Notes under the pieces: generated by a model
What the model was told of the DNA's origin: nothing
Databases searched by the model: none
What the model saw: only the letters and a program-made list of their open reading frames with translations
Origin: Xylanimonas ulmi
Lineage (GTDB): Bacteria; Actinomycetota; Actinomycetes; Actinomycetales; Cellulomonadaceae
DNA: 64,000 nucleotides
Assembly (NCBI RefSeq): GCF_004216535.1
Contig: NZ_SGWX01000001.1
Span: 3,162,001-3,226,000 of the forward strand
Reading direction: 5' to 3'
Made by a program: the position numbers and the translations under genes
In this document: positions 26,087-35,205 of the stretch, piece after piece
Position numbering within the stretch: position 1 is the stretch's first letter
Layout: every line of letters begins with the position of its first letter

Positions 26087-27016
26087 TCAGCGCTCGCCGG
26101 CGACGGCGGGCACGCGGTCGGCGTCCACCTCGCTCGGCGCGTCGTGCGGCCCGGCGAGGGGGGCGGTCTCCTGCCCCCCCTCGGCGTCCTGCTCCCCGCC
26201 GACCACCGCGCCGTCGACTCCTGCGCCGTCGACTCCTGCGCCGTCGTCCCCGGCCCCCTGCCGACGGCGGCGCCCGCCGCGCGCCCGCGTCCGACGGCCC
26301 GGCTCTGGCGCCGGCGCGGCGACCCGTCGCTGGCGCGCGTTCTCCAGCATGAACGCGAGCGCGACGAACACGAGGATCACGCCGAGCGCGGTCACCACCA
26401 CAGGGATGGCCGGGTTGGACGAGTCCGCCTCGGCCGCGGAGCCCACATTGAGCGTGGTGAGCTCGACGCGCTGCTCCTTCGGCATCGCGGCCGCGTCCTG
26501 CTCACGGGTCACCTCGGCGACGAACGCCGTGGTCGCGGCGGCGGAGATCGCCTCCGCACGCCCCGGGTCGCTCGAGACGCCGACGACGTCGAGGATCGGC
26601 AGCGCCAGCCGTCCCGGGAACTTCTCGTCCCCGCCCGGCTGGGTGGTGCGCCGAATGCCGGTGATCTGCTCGTCGGGCGCGAGGTCGCCCACGGTGGCCT
26701 CGACCTCGGAGCGCACCTGGGCGCCCGCGACGATATAGGCGTAGACGACCGCGGACTGGCTCAGATCCCGCTCGGTCGGCGCGGACTGCCCCTGGGTGAT
26801 CGTCTGCCCCGGAACCTCCGCCTGGTAGAGCGGCTGGTTGGGGCTGGAGACGAGCACTGTCGTCGAGGCCGCATAGGAGTGGACGGCGCGCGAGACGATC
26901 CGCCCGTCCTGCACCGTGAACCCGGCCAGAAGGCCGGCGAGCACGGCGACTGCGAATCCGGCCACCAGCAGGCGCCGGTGGTTCCACAGCACTTCGAGGT
27001 ACTTCGGCACGTCCAT
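26087..27016 (-). CDS. Chain-length determinant (Wzz-like) protein
   Basis: 309 residues with the Wzz layout: cytoplasmic MDVPKYLEVLWNHRR, a first membrane helix (LLVAGFAVAVLAGLLAGF), a periplasm-side coiled domain, a second helix (IPVVVTALGVILVFVALAFML) and a cytoplasmic Arg-rich then Asp/Gly/Ala-rich tail with a DGAGV repeat. AAGGAG sits eight bases before ATG 27016. No tyrosine-kinase domain is attached and none lies nearby. First gene of a six-gene minus-strand operon. Confidence 0.88.
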   Translation of the reverse strand: MDVPKYLEVLWNHRRLLVAGFAVAVLAGLLAGFTVQDGRIVSRAVHSYAASTTVLVSSPNQPLYQAEVPGQTITQGQSAPTERDLSQSAVVYAYIVAGAQVRSEVEATVGDLAPDEQITGIRRTTQPGGDEKFPGRLALPILDVVGVSSDPGRAEAISAAATTAFVAEVTREQDAAAMPKEQRVELTTLNVGSAAEADSSNPAIPVVVTALGVILVFVALAFMLENARQRRVAAPAPEPGRRTRARGGRRRRQGAGDDGAGVDGAGVDGAVVGGEQDAEGGQETAPLAGPHDAPSEVDADRVPAVAGER

Positions 27017-27253
27017 GGCGGACGCTCCTTCCGGTCGTACCCGCTCAGACGGGTCCTGATGGAGAGGCACCGATGCCTGGACTGCACCCTCATCGTGGGG
27101 GGCTCGTGTTAACCCCACCCGCACCGCATGGTTGCGCGTGTGTAAACGCTTGGCGACCGAGCGGGGGATTCGTCGTCGAGGCCTTGCGCGGGCCGCCGCG
27201 TTGCGGTGAAGGTGGCAGGGCCGCAGGTTCCTCGCACCGGACGGAGTGCGACA

Positions 27254-28504
27254 GTGACTCGATTCCCTCCCCGCCCCTCGACGCACCGCCCGACGAGCGT
27301 CGACGTCGGCGCGCCCCTGACGGTGCTGTACAGCTTCCCGCACCCCGTCGGCGCCCCGGGCATCGGCTGGACCGCCTGGAATCAGGTGACCGAGCTCGTC
27401 GCCGCCGGGCACCGCGTGCACCTGGTGACCACCAGCCTGGAGCGGCCCGTGGCCGGGCTCGCCTCGCTGACCACGACGCTCGCCGTCGCCGGCGTGCGTG
27501 TTCCGCACCGCGCGCTCGGCCGCGAGCGGGCGTTTCGGCACCACGACCGCGTCGCCGCACGCGCGGTGACCCGACTCGCCGACACGCTCGACGTCGTGCA
27601 CGCCTGGCCCGCCGCGTGCCTTGCGACGCTCGGCGCGGCGCGAGAGGCCGGCCTGCCCGCGGTGCGCGAGGTCCCCAACACGCACACCGCGCACGCCTTC
27701 GCCGTCGTGGCCGCCGAGTGCGCGCGGCTGGGCGTCGCGATGCCGCCGCGTCTGGCGCACGCGGGCGACCCGCGCAAACTGCGCCTGGAGGAGGCCGAGT
27801 ACGAGGCGGCGACCGCGCTGCTGGTCCCCTCCGAGCCCGTGCGCCGCTCCTTCCTCGATCGCGGCGCCGCGCCCGAGCGGCTGCTGCGCCATCGTTACGG
27901 CTACCGTCCGGGCGGCGCGCCACCGCCCCGCCAGTACGACCCGGCGCGACCGCTGCGCGCGGTGTTCCTCGGCCGCGGCGAGCCGCGCAAGGGGCTGCAC
28001 CATGCGCTGGCCGCGTGGGCGGCGTCGGGCGCGAGCCGGGAGGGACGACTCGTCGTGCACGGCGACCTCGGGCTCGTGCCGCAGTACCGCGCGGTGCTCG
28101 AACCCCTGGTCACGGCGGGCGTCGACGTGCGTCCCTTCACCGCCAACGTACCGGGCGCGCTGGCCGCCGCCGACGTGCTGCTGCTGCCGACCGTCGAGGA
28201 GGGCAGCGCGCTGGTCACCTACGAGGCTCAGGCCGCGGGCGTCGTCCCGCTCGTGTCGACCGCCGCGGGCGCGCTGCTCGATCACGGCGTGCACGGTCTG
28301 CTGCACGAGCCCGGCGACGTGGCCACGCTCGCCGCGCACCTCGACCTGCTCGCGCGGGACCGCGTGAGGCTGCGGCGCCTGAGCGAGGCCGCGGCCGCGC
28401 ACGCCCCCGAGCTCACCTGGCAGGCCGCGGGCGGCGAGCTCGTCGCCGCCTACCGCGCGGCGGCCACCCTGCCCCGCCGAGGGTCCCGTGTCCGGGCCGC
28501 CTGA
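27254..28504 (+). CDS. Glycosyltransferase family 4 protein
   Basis: GT-B sugar transferase, 416 residues. Start GTG 27254 follows GGAG at a spacing of seven; GTG 27206 would add 16 residues but lacks a site. The acceptor half has VGAPGIGWTAWNQVTELVAAGHRVHLVT; the donor half has AVFLGRGEPRKGLHHAL and VDVLLLPTVEEGSALVTYEAQAAGVVPLVSTAAG, the latter with the E-x7-E motif of GT4. First gene of the plus-strand block, divergent from wzz across a 237-base region. Confidence 0.88.
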   Translation: MTRFPPRPSTHRPTSVDVGAPLTVLYSFPHPVGAPGIGWTAWNQVTELVAAGHRVHLVTTSLERPVAGLASLTTTLAVAGVRVPHRALGRERAFRHHDRVAARAVTRLADTLDVVHAWPAACLATLGAAREAGLPAVREVPNTHTAHAFAVVAAECARLGVAMPPRLAHAGDPRKLRLEEAEYEAATALLVPSEPVRRSFLDRGAAPERLLRHRYGYRPGGAPPPRQYDPARPLRAVFLGRGEPRKGLHHALAAWAASGASREGRLVVHGDLGLVPQYRAVLEPLVTAGVDVRPFTANVPGALAAADVLLLPTVEEGSALVTYEAQAAGVVPLVSTAAGALLDHGVHGLLHEPGDVATLAAHLDLLARDRVRLRRLSEAAAAHAPELTWQAAGGELVAAYRAAATLPRRGSRVRAA

Positions 28505-29453
28505 GGCGCCGCGCGTCGCGCCACCCGGCCCGGGCGACCTGACCGTGGCCGTGTGCTCACGCGACCGCGGCGACCTGCTGCGCCGCTGCCTCGCCCAGAT
28601 CGCCCGTGTCACCCCCGCGCAGGTCGAGGTGCTGGTGGTCGACTCGGGCTCGCGCACGCGGGCCACGCTCGACGTCGCGGCCGCCGCCGGCGTGCGGGCG
28701 GTGCGCTCCGACACGCCGGGGCTGTCGATCGCCCGCAACCTGGCCCTGGCCTCGAGCGACCGGCCGTTCGTGCTGTTCACCGACGACGACTGCCTGGCGG
28801 TCGACGGGTGGACGGGCGCGGTGCTGGGCTGGTTCGCCGACCCCGCGGTCGTGGCGGTCACGGGCCGGATGCTCGACCACACGCTCGTGGGAGTGCCCGA
28901 CCTCGCCCCCGCACGTGTGCGCCACCTGACCCGGGCCGTCGAGGGCATCGACGCCGGGCACGGCGCCCTCATGGCGTTCCGCCGCGAGCGCCTGCGCGCC
29001 CTCGGCGGGTTCGACGACGTCCTGGGCGCCGGGCGGCGCCTGGCGGGCGCCGAGGACCTCGACATGCTCTGCCGTGTGCTCGCGGCGGGCGGCGTCGTCG
29101 TGCGCGACGAGGCGAGCGTGGTGCACCACGCCAACACGCGCGAGGGCGCCGACCACACCGACCTGTACCGCGGCTACGGGCGGGGTCTGGGCGCCCTGGT
29201 CGCCAAATGGCTGCGCCTGCGCCCGGCGACGGGCCTCACGCTCGGGGCGATCGTCGCCAGGCGCGCGATGCTGCGGTGGTTGCGCGCGCGCGCCGACCGA
29301 CGCGAGGGCGCCGCCCAGCTCGCACTGCTGGCCGGCGCCCTGAGCGGGTGGCGCGAGGCACGGCGCACACCCCTGGTGGCCGGGCGGTTCGTCGACCAGG
29401 CGCCACCCGCGCCAGTCACGCTCCCCACCCCGCAGGGGGTGGCCGATGCGTGA
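28488..29453 (+). CDS. Family 2 glycosyltransferase
   Basis: 321 residues. GT-A signatures: LTVAVCSRDRGDLLRRCLAQI, VEVLVVDSGS, then FVLFTDDDCLAVDGW (metal-binding DDD) and AEDLDMLCRVLAAGG (catalytic ED). GTG 28488 lies 17 bases inside the end of the preceding gene, so the two are translationally coupled. The last third has a helical basic region. It overlaps the WS/DGAT gene by eight bases. Confidence 0.87.
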   Translation: MSGPPEAPRVAPPGPGDLTVAVCSRDRGDLLRRCLAQIARVTPAQVEVLVVDSGSRTRATLDVAAAAGVRAVRSDTPGLSIARNLALASSDRPFVLFTDDDCLAVDGWTGAVLGWFADPAVVAVTGRMLDHTLVGVPDLAPARVRHLTRAVEGIDAGHGALMAFRRERLRALGGFDDVLGAGRRLAGAEDLDMLCRVLAAGGVVVRDEASVVHHANTREGADHTDLYRGYGRGLGALVAKWLRLRPATGLTLGAIVARRAMLRWLRARADRREGAAQLALLAGALSGWREARRTPLVAGRFVDQAPPAPVTLPTPQGVADA

Positions 29454-30795
29454 CCGCCGTCCCGTCTCGGTCGAGCTGCTCGGCACGCTGGACGAGAAGT
29501 TCGTCGCCAACGCCGTGGTGTTCGAGCACGCCACCCCGTGCGCCGGACTGCTGCTGGCGGGTGAGCGGTTCCGCACCCCGTCAGGCTCGCTCGACCACGA
29601 CCTGGTGCTGCGCGCGCTCGCGGACGGGCTGCGGTACGCGCCCGAGCTGCGGCGGCGCCTGCGCCCGGCGCCGCTCGGGCTGACCACACCGGCCTGGGTG
29701 CCCGACGACGCGCTCGACGTCGCCGCGCATGTGCGCTTCCACCCCGGTGTGGTCGCCGCGGACGGCCCCGACCTCCCGGTGCTGCTGGCCGGGCGCCTCA
29801 ACCCGCCGCTCGACCCGCGCCGGCCGCTGTGGAACACCGTCGTGGCCGAGCTCGACGACGGCCGCCTCGCCGTCGCCTGGCGCATCCAGCACGCGGTCGG
29901 GGACGGGCTGTACGGCCTGCGCCTGCTCGACGCGCTGACCGAGGCCGACGCCGCGGCGCCCGCGCTCGGGACGCATCGCCCGCCCCGGTCGGGCGTCGAA
30001 CTGCTGCGTTTCGCAGGGGCAGCGTGGTGGCGGCGGCAGGCGGGGCCGCGCGCCGCGTGGCACGAGTACTGGCGCAAACCCTTCCGCCGCCGCCTGCGCC
30101 GATGGGCCGGGCGCGTGGTGCGCCCGGTGCGCAACCGCGTCATCGCGGCCCGCGGCCTCGCGGCGACGCTCGTGCCGCGGCGGCGCTACGCGTTCGCCGT
30201 CCACGACCTGGCGCCCGTCGCGCGCCGCGCCCGCGAACTCGGCGGCTCGGTCCACGACCTGACGGTCGCGGCCGCCCTGGTCGCGCTCGACCAGATGCTG
30301 CCCGACCCCGCCGGGCCGCGGCTGGGCGTGCCGCTCTCCCACCGCGCCGCGCGCGGGGACCGGCGCAACCACGTGCGCATGACCGTCGTCGGCCTGCCGC
30401 CGGGCACGCCGCTCGCCGAGGCGGTCCCGCTCGTGCACGCGGCCGTCGCCGACGCGATCAAGGGCACAGGGCCAAGTCAGGGCATCGGGCCAGGTCAGGG
30501 CGTGCCGGGCGCCGCGCGGGTCGCCGCGCGCGGCTACGCGAGCTTCGTCCCCTGGCGTCCCCGCGTGCGCCACCTCGGCCCGGCCGCCGTGCGCGGCGCG
30601 GTGCTGTGGCCTGTGCTCGACCCGCGCGACGACATCGCGGTGTTCGGCTCGTCGTACGCCGACACGTTCGCGCTCGCCGTCGTCGGCTCGACGAGCCTCG
30701 ACGTCGACGCCGTCCTGCGCGTGTTCGCCGAACAGGTGATCGGCGCGGACCGCCTTGCCGACCTCACCCCCGACCTCACCGGAGGCGCCCCGTGA
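29446..30795 (+). CDS. WS/DGAT-type (wax ester synthase/diacylglycerol acyltransferase-like) acyltransferase
   Basis: 449 residues. The condensation-type fold is shown by PLDPRRPLWNTVVAEL (residues ~121-136) and the catalytic HxxxDG at His149-Gly154 (QHAVGDGLYGLRLLDAL). The second half has SVHDLTVAAALVALDQML and NHVRMTVVGLPPGTPL, as in WS/DGAT and PapA-like acyltransferases. A short (S/P)GQGIG repeat lies near residue 343. It is coupled on both sides (8-base overlap, then GTGA) to sugar genes, so it probably transfers a fatty acyl group to a glycan or glycolipid; that substrate is inference. Confidence 0.82.
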   Translation: MRDRRPVSVELLGTLDEKFVANAVVFEHATPCAGLLLAGERFRTPSGSLDHDLVLRALADGLRYAPELRRRLRPAPLGLTTPAWVPDDALDVAAHVRFHPGVVAADGPDLPVLLAGRLNPPLDPRRPLWNTVVAELDDGRLAVAWRIQHAVGDGLYGLRLLDALTEADAAAPALGTHRPPRSGVELLRFAGAAWWRRQAGPRAAWHEYWRKPFRRRLRRWAGRVVRPVRNRVIAARGLAATLVPRRRYAFAVHDLAPVARRARELGGSVHDLTVAAALVALDQMLPDPAGPRLGVPLSHRAARGDRRNHVRMTVVGLPPGTPLAEAVPLVHAAVADAIKGTGPSQGIGPGQGVPGAARVAARGYASFVPWRPRVRHLGPAAVRGAVLWPVLDPRDDIAVFGSSYADTFALAVVGSTSLDVDAVLRVFAEQVIGADRLADLTPDLTGGAP

Positions 30796-31475
30796 CCGAC
30801 AACCTCACCGCGAGCGCCCCCGGGGGCGGCGGCGGCCGGTGGCGGGGCGCGCTGCGCTCCCTCGCCGACCCCCGTGTCTACCTGCACGCGCTGCGGCTCG
30901 CGCACTTCAGCGCCTACGCGCACGTGCGTCAGGTGCGGCTGCTCGCACGCGGACCCGGCGTGCAGTTCGCGCCCAACGTCTCGTTCCGCAACGCCGAGCG
31001 GATCACCCTCGGCGCGGGCGCCCACGTGGGCGAGCACTCGGTGCTGTGGGCCGGGAACGCGACGGGCCGGATCGTGCTCGGCGACAAATGCCTGCTGGGC
31101 CCCCACGTGACGCTCACCGCGTCCAACTACCGCATCGACGCGGGGACGCCCGTGATGGACCAGCCCAAGGTCGAGCGCGACATCGTGCTGGGCCGCGACG
31201 TGTGGCTGGGCGCCAACGTGGTGGTCACGGCGGGCGTGACCATCGGCGACGAGGTCGTGGTGGGAGCCGGGGCCGTCGTCACGCGCGACCTGCCCTCGGG
31301 CTGCGTCGCGGTCGGGGCGCCCGCCCGCGTCATCGGCTGGCGCCCCGGACACCCAGCGGCGGGGCGCCATCCCGATCCCCCGCCCCGCACCGCACGCGTC
31401 GACGTCGCGCCAGCGAGCACGACAGTGACCGACCCCGTGACCGAGCCAGCGACCACACCAGTGAGTACGCCATGA
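30792..31475 (+). CDS. Left-handed beta-helix acyltransferase
   Basis: 227 residues, GTG 30792 overlapping the previous stop. Hexapeptide repeats: FAPNVSFRNAERITLGAGAHVGEHSVLWAG, IVLGDKCLLGPHVTLTASNYRI and VWLGANVVVTAGVTIGDEVVVGAGAVVTRD, with VAVGAPARVIGWRPG after the last coil. It resembles WcaF/colanic-acid acetyltransferases. The C-terminal ~40 residues are a Pro/Thr/Val-rich tail. It overlaps the next gene by ATGA. Likely O-acetylates a sugar of the repeat unit. Confidence 0.87.
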   Translation: MTDNLTASAPGGGGGRWRGALRSLADPRVYLHALRLAHFSAYAHVRQVRLLARGPGVQFAPNVSFRNAERITLGAGAHVGEHSVLWAGNATGRIVLGDKCLLGPHVTLTASNYRIDAGTPVMDQPKVERDIVLGRDVWLGANVVVTAGVTIGDEVVVGAGAVVTRDLPSGCVAVGAPARVIGWRPGHPAAGRHPDPPPRTARVDVAPASTTVTDPVTEPATTPVSTP

Positions 31476-32464
31476 CCGCCGCGCGCGTCGCCGGCCCTCC
31501 GACCGGCCTGGTCTCCGTCGTCGTCGTCACCTACGACACGCTTGAGGAGACCCTGGCGGCGCTGGCCACCGTCGCCGCGGGCTTCACGACGACGCCGCAC
31601 GAGCTCGTCGTCGTCGACAACGGGACCGACGGGACGGGGGCGGCCGTGCGGGCCGCGCTGCCCGACGCGTGCGTCGTCGAGGCGGGCGAGAACCTCGGGT
31701 TCGCGCGCGCGGTCAACCTCGGCGTCGCCCACGCCCGCGGCGACGGCGTCCTGCTGCTCAACCCCGACACGCGGGTGCTGCCGGGCGCGCTGCAACGCCT
31801 GGTCGACTTCGCCGGCGCCCACCCGGGCCATGGCCTGTACGGCGGGCGCACACTGCGCTCCGACGGCGCCACCGACCCCTCCTCGTGCTGGGGCGCGCCG
31901 TCCCTGTGGTCGCTCACCTGCTTCGCGCTCGGCCTGACGACGGCGTTCCACCGCTCGAGGCTGTGGGACCCCGAGTCGCTGGGCCGTTGGGAGCGCGACA
32001 CCGTGCGCGAGGTCCCCGTCGTCACCGGCTGCCTGCTGTTCGCGCCGCGCCCGATCTGGGACGCGCTGGGCGGGCTCGACGAGGCGTTCTTCCTCTACGG
32101 CGAGGACGCCGACCTGTCGGCCCGCGCGCGCCGCGCCGGGCTGCGGCCCGTCGTCGTGCCGGACGCGACGATCGTGCACACCGTGGGCGGCTCGACGGCG
32201 TCGAGCGGGTTCAAGCTGTGCATGGTCATGGCCGGCAAGACGACGCTGCTGCGGCGCACCTGGCGCCGCGCCCCGGCCGGGGTGGGCGTCTGGCTGCTCG
32301 CGGCCGGCGCCGGGCTGCGCGCGATGCTGGAGACCCGCCGCGGGCGGCGCGGGCACTGGGACGTCGTGTGGCGCCGCCGCGCCGACTGGCTGCCCGGGTA
32401 CCCGCACGCGCGCGGCGCACTGTTCGGGCCGCCCGCCCGCGACGGGGTGGGGGCCGCGCCATGA
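31472..32464 (+). CDS. Family 2 glycosyltransferase, rhamnosyltransferase-like
   Basis: 330 residues. VSVVVVTYDTLEETLAAL, LVVVDNGTDGTG, the pattern ENLGFARAVNLGVAHARGD and LLLNPDTRVLPGAL, then FFLYGEDADLSARARRAG form the WbbL-type rhamnosyltransferase signature. The C-terminus has a basic region with one hydrophobic stretch (GVGVWLLAAGAGLRAML) that may touch the membrane. Coupled by ATGA to both neighbours. Rhamnose as donor is inferred from family resemblance. Confidence 0.87.
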   Translation: MTAARVAGPPTGLVSVVVVTYDTLEETLAALATVAAGFTTTPHELVVVDNGTDGTGAAVRAALPDACVVEAGENLGFARAVNLGVAHARGDGVLLLNPDTRVLPGALQRLVDFAGAHPGHGLYGGRTLRSDGATDPSSCWGAPSLWSLTCFALGLTTAFHRSRLWDPESLGRWERDTVREVPVVTGCLLFAPRPIWDALGGLDEAFFLYGEDADLSARARRAGLRPVVVPDATIVHTVGGSTASSGFKLCMVMAGKTTLLRRTWRRAPAGVGVWLLAAGAGLRAMLETRRGRRGHWDVVWRRRADWLPGYPHARGALFGPPARDGVGAAP

Positions 32465-33606
32465 CCCGCCGCCCCCTCGTCGTCGAGGCCGAGCCCGCCT
32501 TCCGCACGGCGCACGCCAACCCCTACAACGCCAGCCTGTACCGGGCCGTGGGGCGCCTGGGCGTGCGCGTCGACGACCTGTCGGTGCGCCGACTGGCGAC
32601 CCGGCGCGTCGACGTCGTGCACCTGCACTGGCCCGACCTGACGTTCCTGTCCTCGCACCGGCCGCTCACGGTGCTGCTGCGCCTGGCCACGTTCTTCGGC
32701 GCGCTGCGCCTGGCCCGGCTGCGCGGCACGCGGCTGGTGTGGACCGCCCACAACCTGGCGAGCCACGAGCAACGGTCCACCCCCGCGCTGCGGGCGCTGT
32801 TCCGCCGCCTGCTGCTGGCGAACCTCGACGGCGTCCTGACGCTGACGGCCGACGGCGCCGCGGCCGTGCGCGACCTGGACCCCGCCCTGGCCGACCTGCC
32901 GACGTTCGTGACGCCCCACGGGCACTACCGCGACGACTACGACTTCACGATCACGCGCGCGCAGGCCCGCGAGCGCCTCGCGATCAGCCCGCACGTGCGC
33001 CTGGTCGTGACCGTCGGGCAGATCCGCCCGTACAAGAACGTCCCGCGCCTCATCGAAGTCTTCGCGCAGGTCCCCGACCCCCAGGCACGCCTCGCGGTCG
33101 TCGGCAAGCCCTCGGGCGGCGTCGACGCGGACGGGCTGCGCGCGCTCGCGGAGGCCGACGAGCGCGTCATCGCCGAGCTGGAGTTCCTCCCGGCGGACCG
33201 GCTCGCGCTGTGGCTGCGCGCCGCGGACCTCGTGGTGCTCCCCTACCGCCGCATCCAGAACTCCGGCTCCGCGCTCCTGGCGCTGTCGGCCGACCGACCG
33301 GTGCTGGTCCCCGCCATCGGCGCCATGACCGAGCTGGCCGAGACCGTCGGGCCGGGCTGGGTGCGCTGCTACGACGGCGATCTCGACGCGGCCACGCTCG
33401 GCGACGCGCTCGCCTGGGCGGCGGCGCCGCGCCCCGAGGTCTGCGACCTCGACGGGCTGGGCTGGGACCGCATCGCCGTCGCCACGGTCGAGGCCTACGA
33501 GTCGGTGCTCGCCGCCCCGCGGCGCCGACGCGGCTCGTCGGCGGCCCGAACCCGGACCCCGGCGCGGGGCGCGTCGGACGCTGTCGGGAATAGAGCGCGC
33601 GCCTGA
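32461..33606 (+). CDS. Glycosyltransferase, GT-B fold
   Basis: 381 residues. Acceptor half: NPYNASLYRAVGRLGVRVDDLS, VDVVHLHWPDL and LVWTAHNLASHEQRS. Donor half: VVTVGQIRPYKNVPRLIEVF, LAVVGKPSGG and LRAADLVVLPYRRIQNSGSALLALSADRPV. The layout resembles GumK/GT4-like beta-glycosyltransferases. Last gene of the plus-strand polysaccharide block; the tail is a basic Arg/Ala-rich stretch. Acceptor unknown. Confidence 0.85.
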   Translation: MTRRPLVVEAEPAFRTAHANPYNASLYRAVGRLGVRVDDLSVRRLATRRVDVVHLHWPDLTFLSSHRPLTVLLRLATFFGALRLARLRGTRLVWTAHNLASHEQRSTPALRALFRRLLLANLDGVLTLTADGAAAVRDLDPALADLPTFVTPHGHYRDDYDFTITRAQARERLAISPHVRLVVTVGQIRPYKNVPRLIEVFAQVPDPQARLAVVGKPSGGVDADGLRALAEADERVIAELEFLPADRLALWLRAADLVVLPYRRIQNSGSALLALSADRPVLVPAIGAMTELAETVGPGWVRCYDGDLDAATLGDALAWAAAPRPEVCDLDGLGWDRIAVATVEAYESVLAAPRRRRGSSAARTRTPARGASDAVGNRARA

Positions 33607-33680
33607 CGCGTCATGTCGGTTGAGGTTGTGTGCGCCGTCGCCCGCGGCCGTCCCCTACGCCACGAACGACGGAGACACCC

Positions 33681-35198
33681 ATGGACTCGGCACACCCGAC
33701 GCCGGCGCTCGCCGACCGTCTGCCCGACAGCGACATGAGCGCCCTGCCCGACGCGCACGACACGACGTCGGGCCCACTGCCCCGCGCGCACTTCACGGCG
33801 ATCGCGCTGCTGCTCGCCTCGACATTCGTCGTCATCCTCAACGAGACGACCATGAGCGTCGCGTTGCCGCCCATCATGGCCGACCTGGGCGTGACCGCCG
33901 CCACGGGCCAATGGCTCACGACGGCGTTCCTGCTGACCATGGCCGTGACCATCCCCGCGACCGGGTTCCTGTTGCAGCGGCTGGGCACACGCGGGTCGTA
34001 CCTGCTGGCCATGTCGCTGTTCAGCCTGGGCACGCTGCTGGCGCTCGTCGCGCCCTTCTTCGGGCTGCTCGTCGTCGCGCGTGTGGTGCAGGCGCTCGGC
34101 ACGGCGATCATGATGCCGCTGCTGATGACCACGGTGATGAGCCTGGTCCCGCCGCGTCAGCGCGGTCGCGTCATGGGCAATGTCTCGCTCGTGATCTCGG
34201 CGGCGCCCGCGCTCGGGCCGACACTGTCGGGCGCCGTGCTGGCGCCGCTGGGCTGGCGCGGCGTGTTCGGCGTCGTGATGCCGATCTCGCTCGCCGCGCT
34301 CGTGGTGGGCGCGGCGCTGGTGCGCGACGTCTCCCAGCGCGAGCGCCGACGGCTCGACGCGCTCTCGCTCGTGCTCGCCGTGCTCGGCTTCGGCGGGCTG
34401 GTGTACGGCATGACGTCGCTCGGCGAGGCCGCCGCCGGCGACGTCGCCGTGCCGCCCGCGGCACCCCTGGCGCTCGGGGCGGTCGGAGTCGGCCTGTTCA
34501 TCTGGCGCCAGGTGCGCCTTCAGCGCACCGACGCGGCCCTGCTCGACCTGCGGGTGTTCGCCTCGCGCGGCTTCTCGACCAGCCTCGGGGCGCTGGCCGT
34601 CGCCATGCTCGCGATGTTCGGGTCGTTCATCGTGCTGCCGCTGGTGCTGCAGCGCTCGCTCGGCCTGTCCCCGCTGGCCACGGGCCTGCTGGTGCTGCCC
34701 GGCGGGCTGGCGATGGGCCTGCTGAGCCCCGTTGTCGGCAACCTCTACGACCGCGTCGGGCCGCGGCCGCTGGTCGTCCCGGGCACGGCGCTGGTCGCCA
34801 TCGCCTTCGCGGGCCTGACGACGGTGCGACCCGGGACCGGCTGGTGGCTCGTGCTCGCCGCCCACATGGTCCTCAGCCTCGGGCTCGCGCTCGTGTTCAC
34901 GCCGCTGTTCACGACGGCACTCGGCTCGCTCGCCCCGCACCTGTACTCGCACGGCTCGGCCGCCGTCGGCACGGTGCAGCAGCTCGCGGGCGCCACGGGG
35001 ACGGCGCTGTTCGTCGCGCTGCTCACCGCGCGCTCACTCGGGATGGAGGCGCACGGCGCCGCAGGCCCGGCGGCGTTGGCGGGGGGTGCGCGCCTGGCGT
35101 TCCTGGTCGGCGCGCTGGTCATGGTCGTGGCCATGGCGCTGGCGTTCACGCTGCGTCGCCTGCCGCTGGCCGAGGATCCCGCGCCCGCGCACCCCTGA
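33681..35198 (+). CDS. DHA2-family MFS multidrug exporter
   Basis: 505 residues with about 14 membrane helices, proton-drug antiport type. ATG 33681 has GGAGA at a spacing of six. Family motifs: LASTFVVILNETTMSVALPPIMADL (motif D1 region), TGQWLTTAFLLTMAVTIPATGFLLQRLGTRGSYLLA (motif A region) and GPTLSGAVLAPLGWRGVF (motif C). It stands between the polysaccharide locus and pcnA and converges with pcnA. Substrate cannot be told. Confidence 0.88.
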   Translation: MDSAHPTPALADRLPDSDMSALPDAHDTTSGPLPRAHFTAIALLLASTFVVILNETTMSVALPPIMADLGVTAATGQWLTTAFLLTMAVTIPATGFLLQRLGTRGSYLLAMSLFSLGTLLALVAPFFGLLVVARVVQALGTAIMMPLLMTTVMSLVPPRQRGRVMGNVSLVISAAPALGPTLSGAVLAPLGWRGVFGVVMPISLAALVVGAALVRDVSQRERRRLDALSLVLAVLGFGGLVYGMTSLGEAAAGDVAVPPAAPLALGAVGVGLFIWRQVRLQRTDAALLDLRVFASRGFSTSLGALAVAMLAMFGSFIVLPLVLQRSLGLSPLATGLLVLPGGLAMGLLSPVVGNLYDRVGPRPLVVPGTALVAIAFAGLTTVRPGTGWWLVLAAHMVLSLGLALVFTPLFTTALGSLAPHLYSHGSAAVGTVQQLAGATGTALFVALLTARSLGMEAHGAAGPAALAGGARLAFLVGALVMVVAMALAFTLRRLPLAEDPAPAHP

Positions 35199-35205
35199 GG
35201 CCTAC

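Noticed and set aside
27017..29158. Minus-strand open frame continuing upstream of the Wzz-like gene through the opposite-strand glycosyltransferases
   Set aside because: The Wzz start at 27016 has an AAGGAG site and a typical N-terminus; the extension is antisense to well supported genes.
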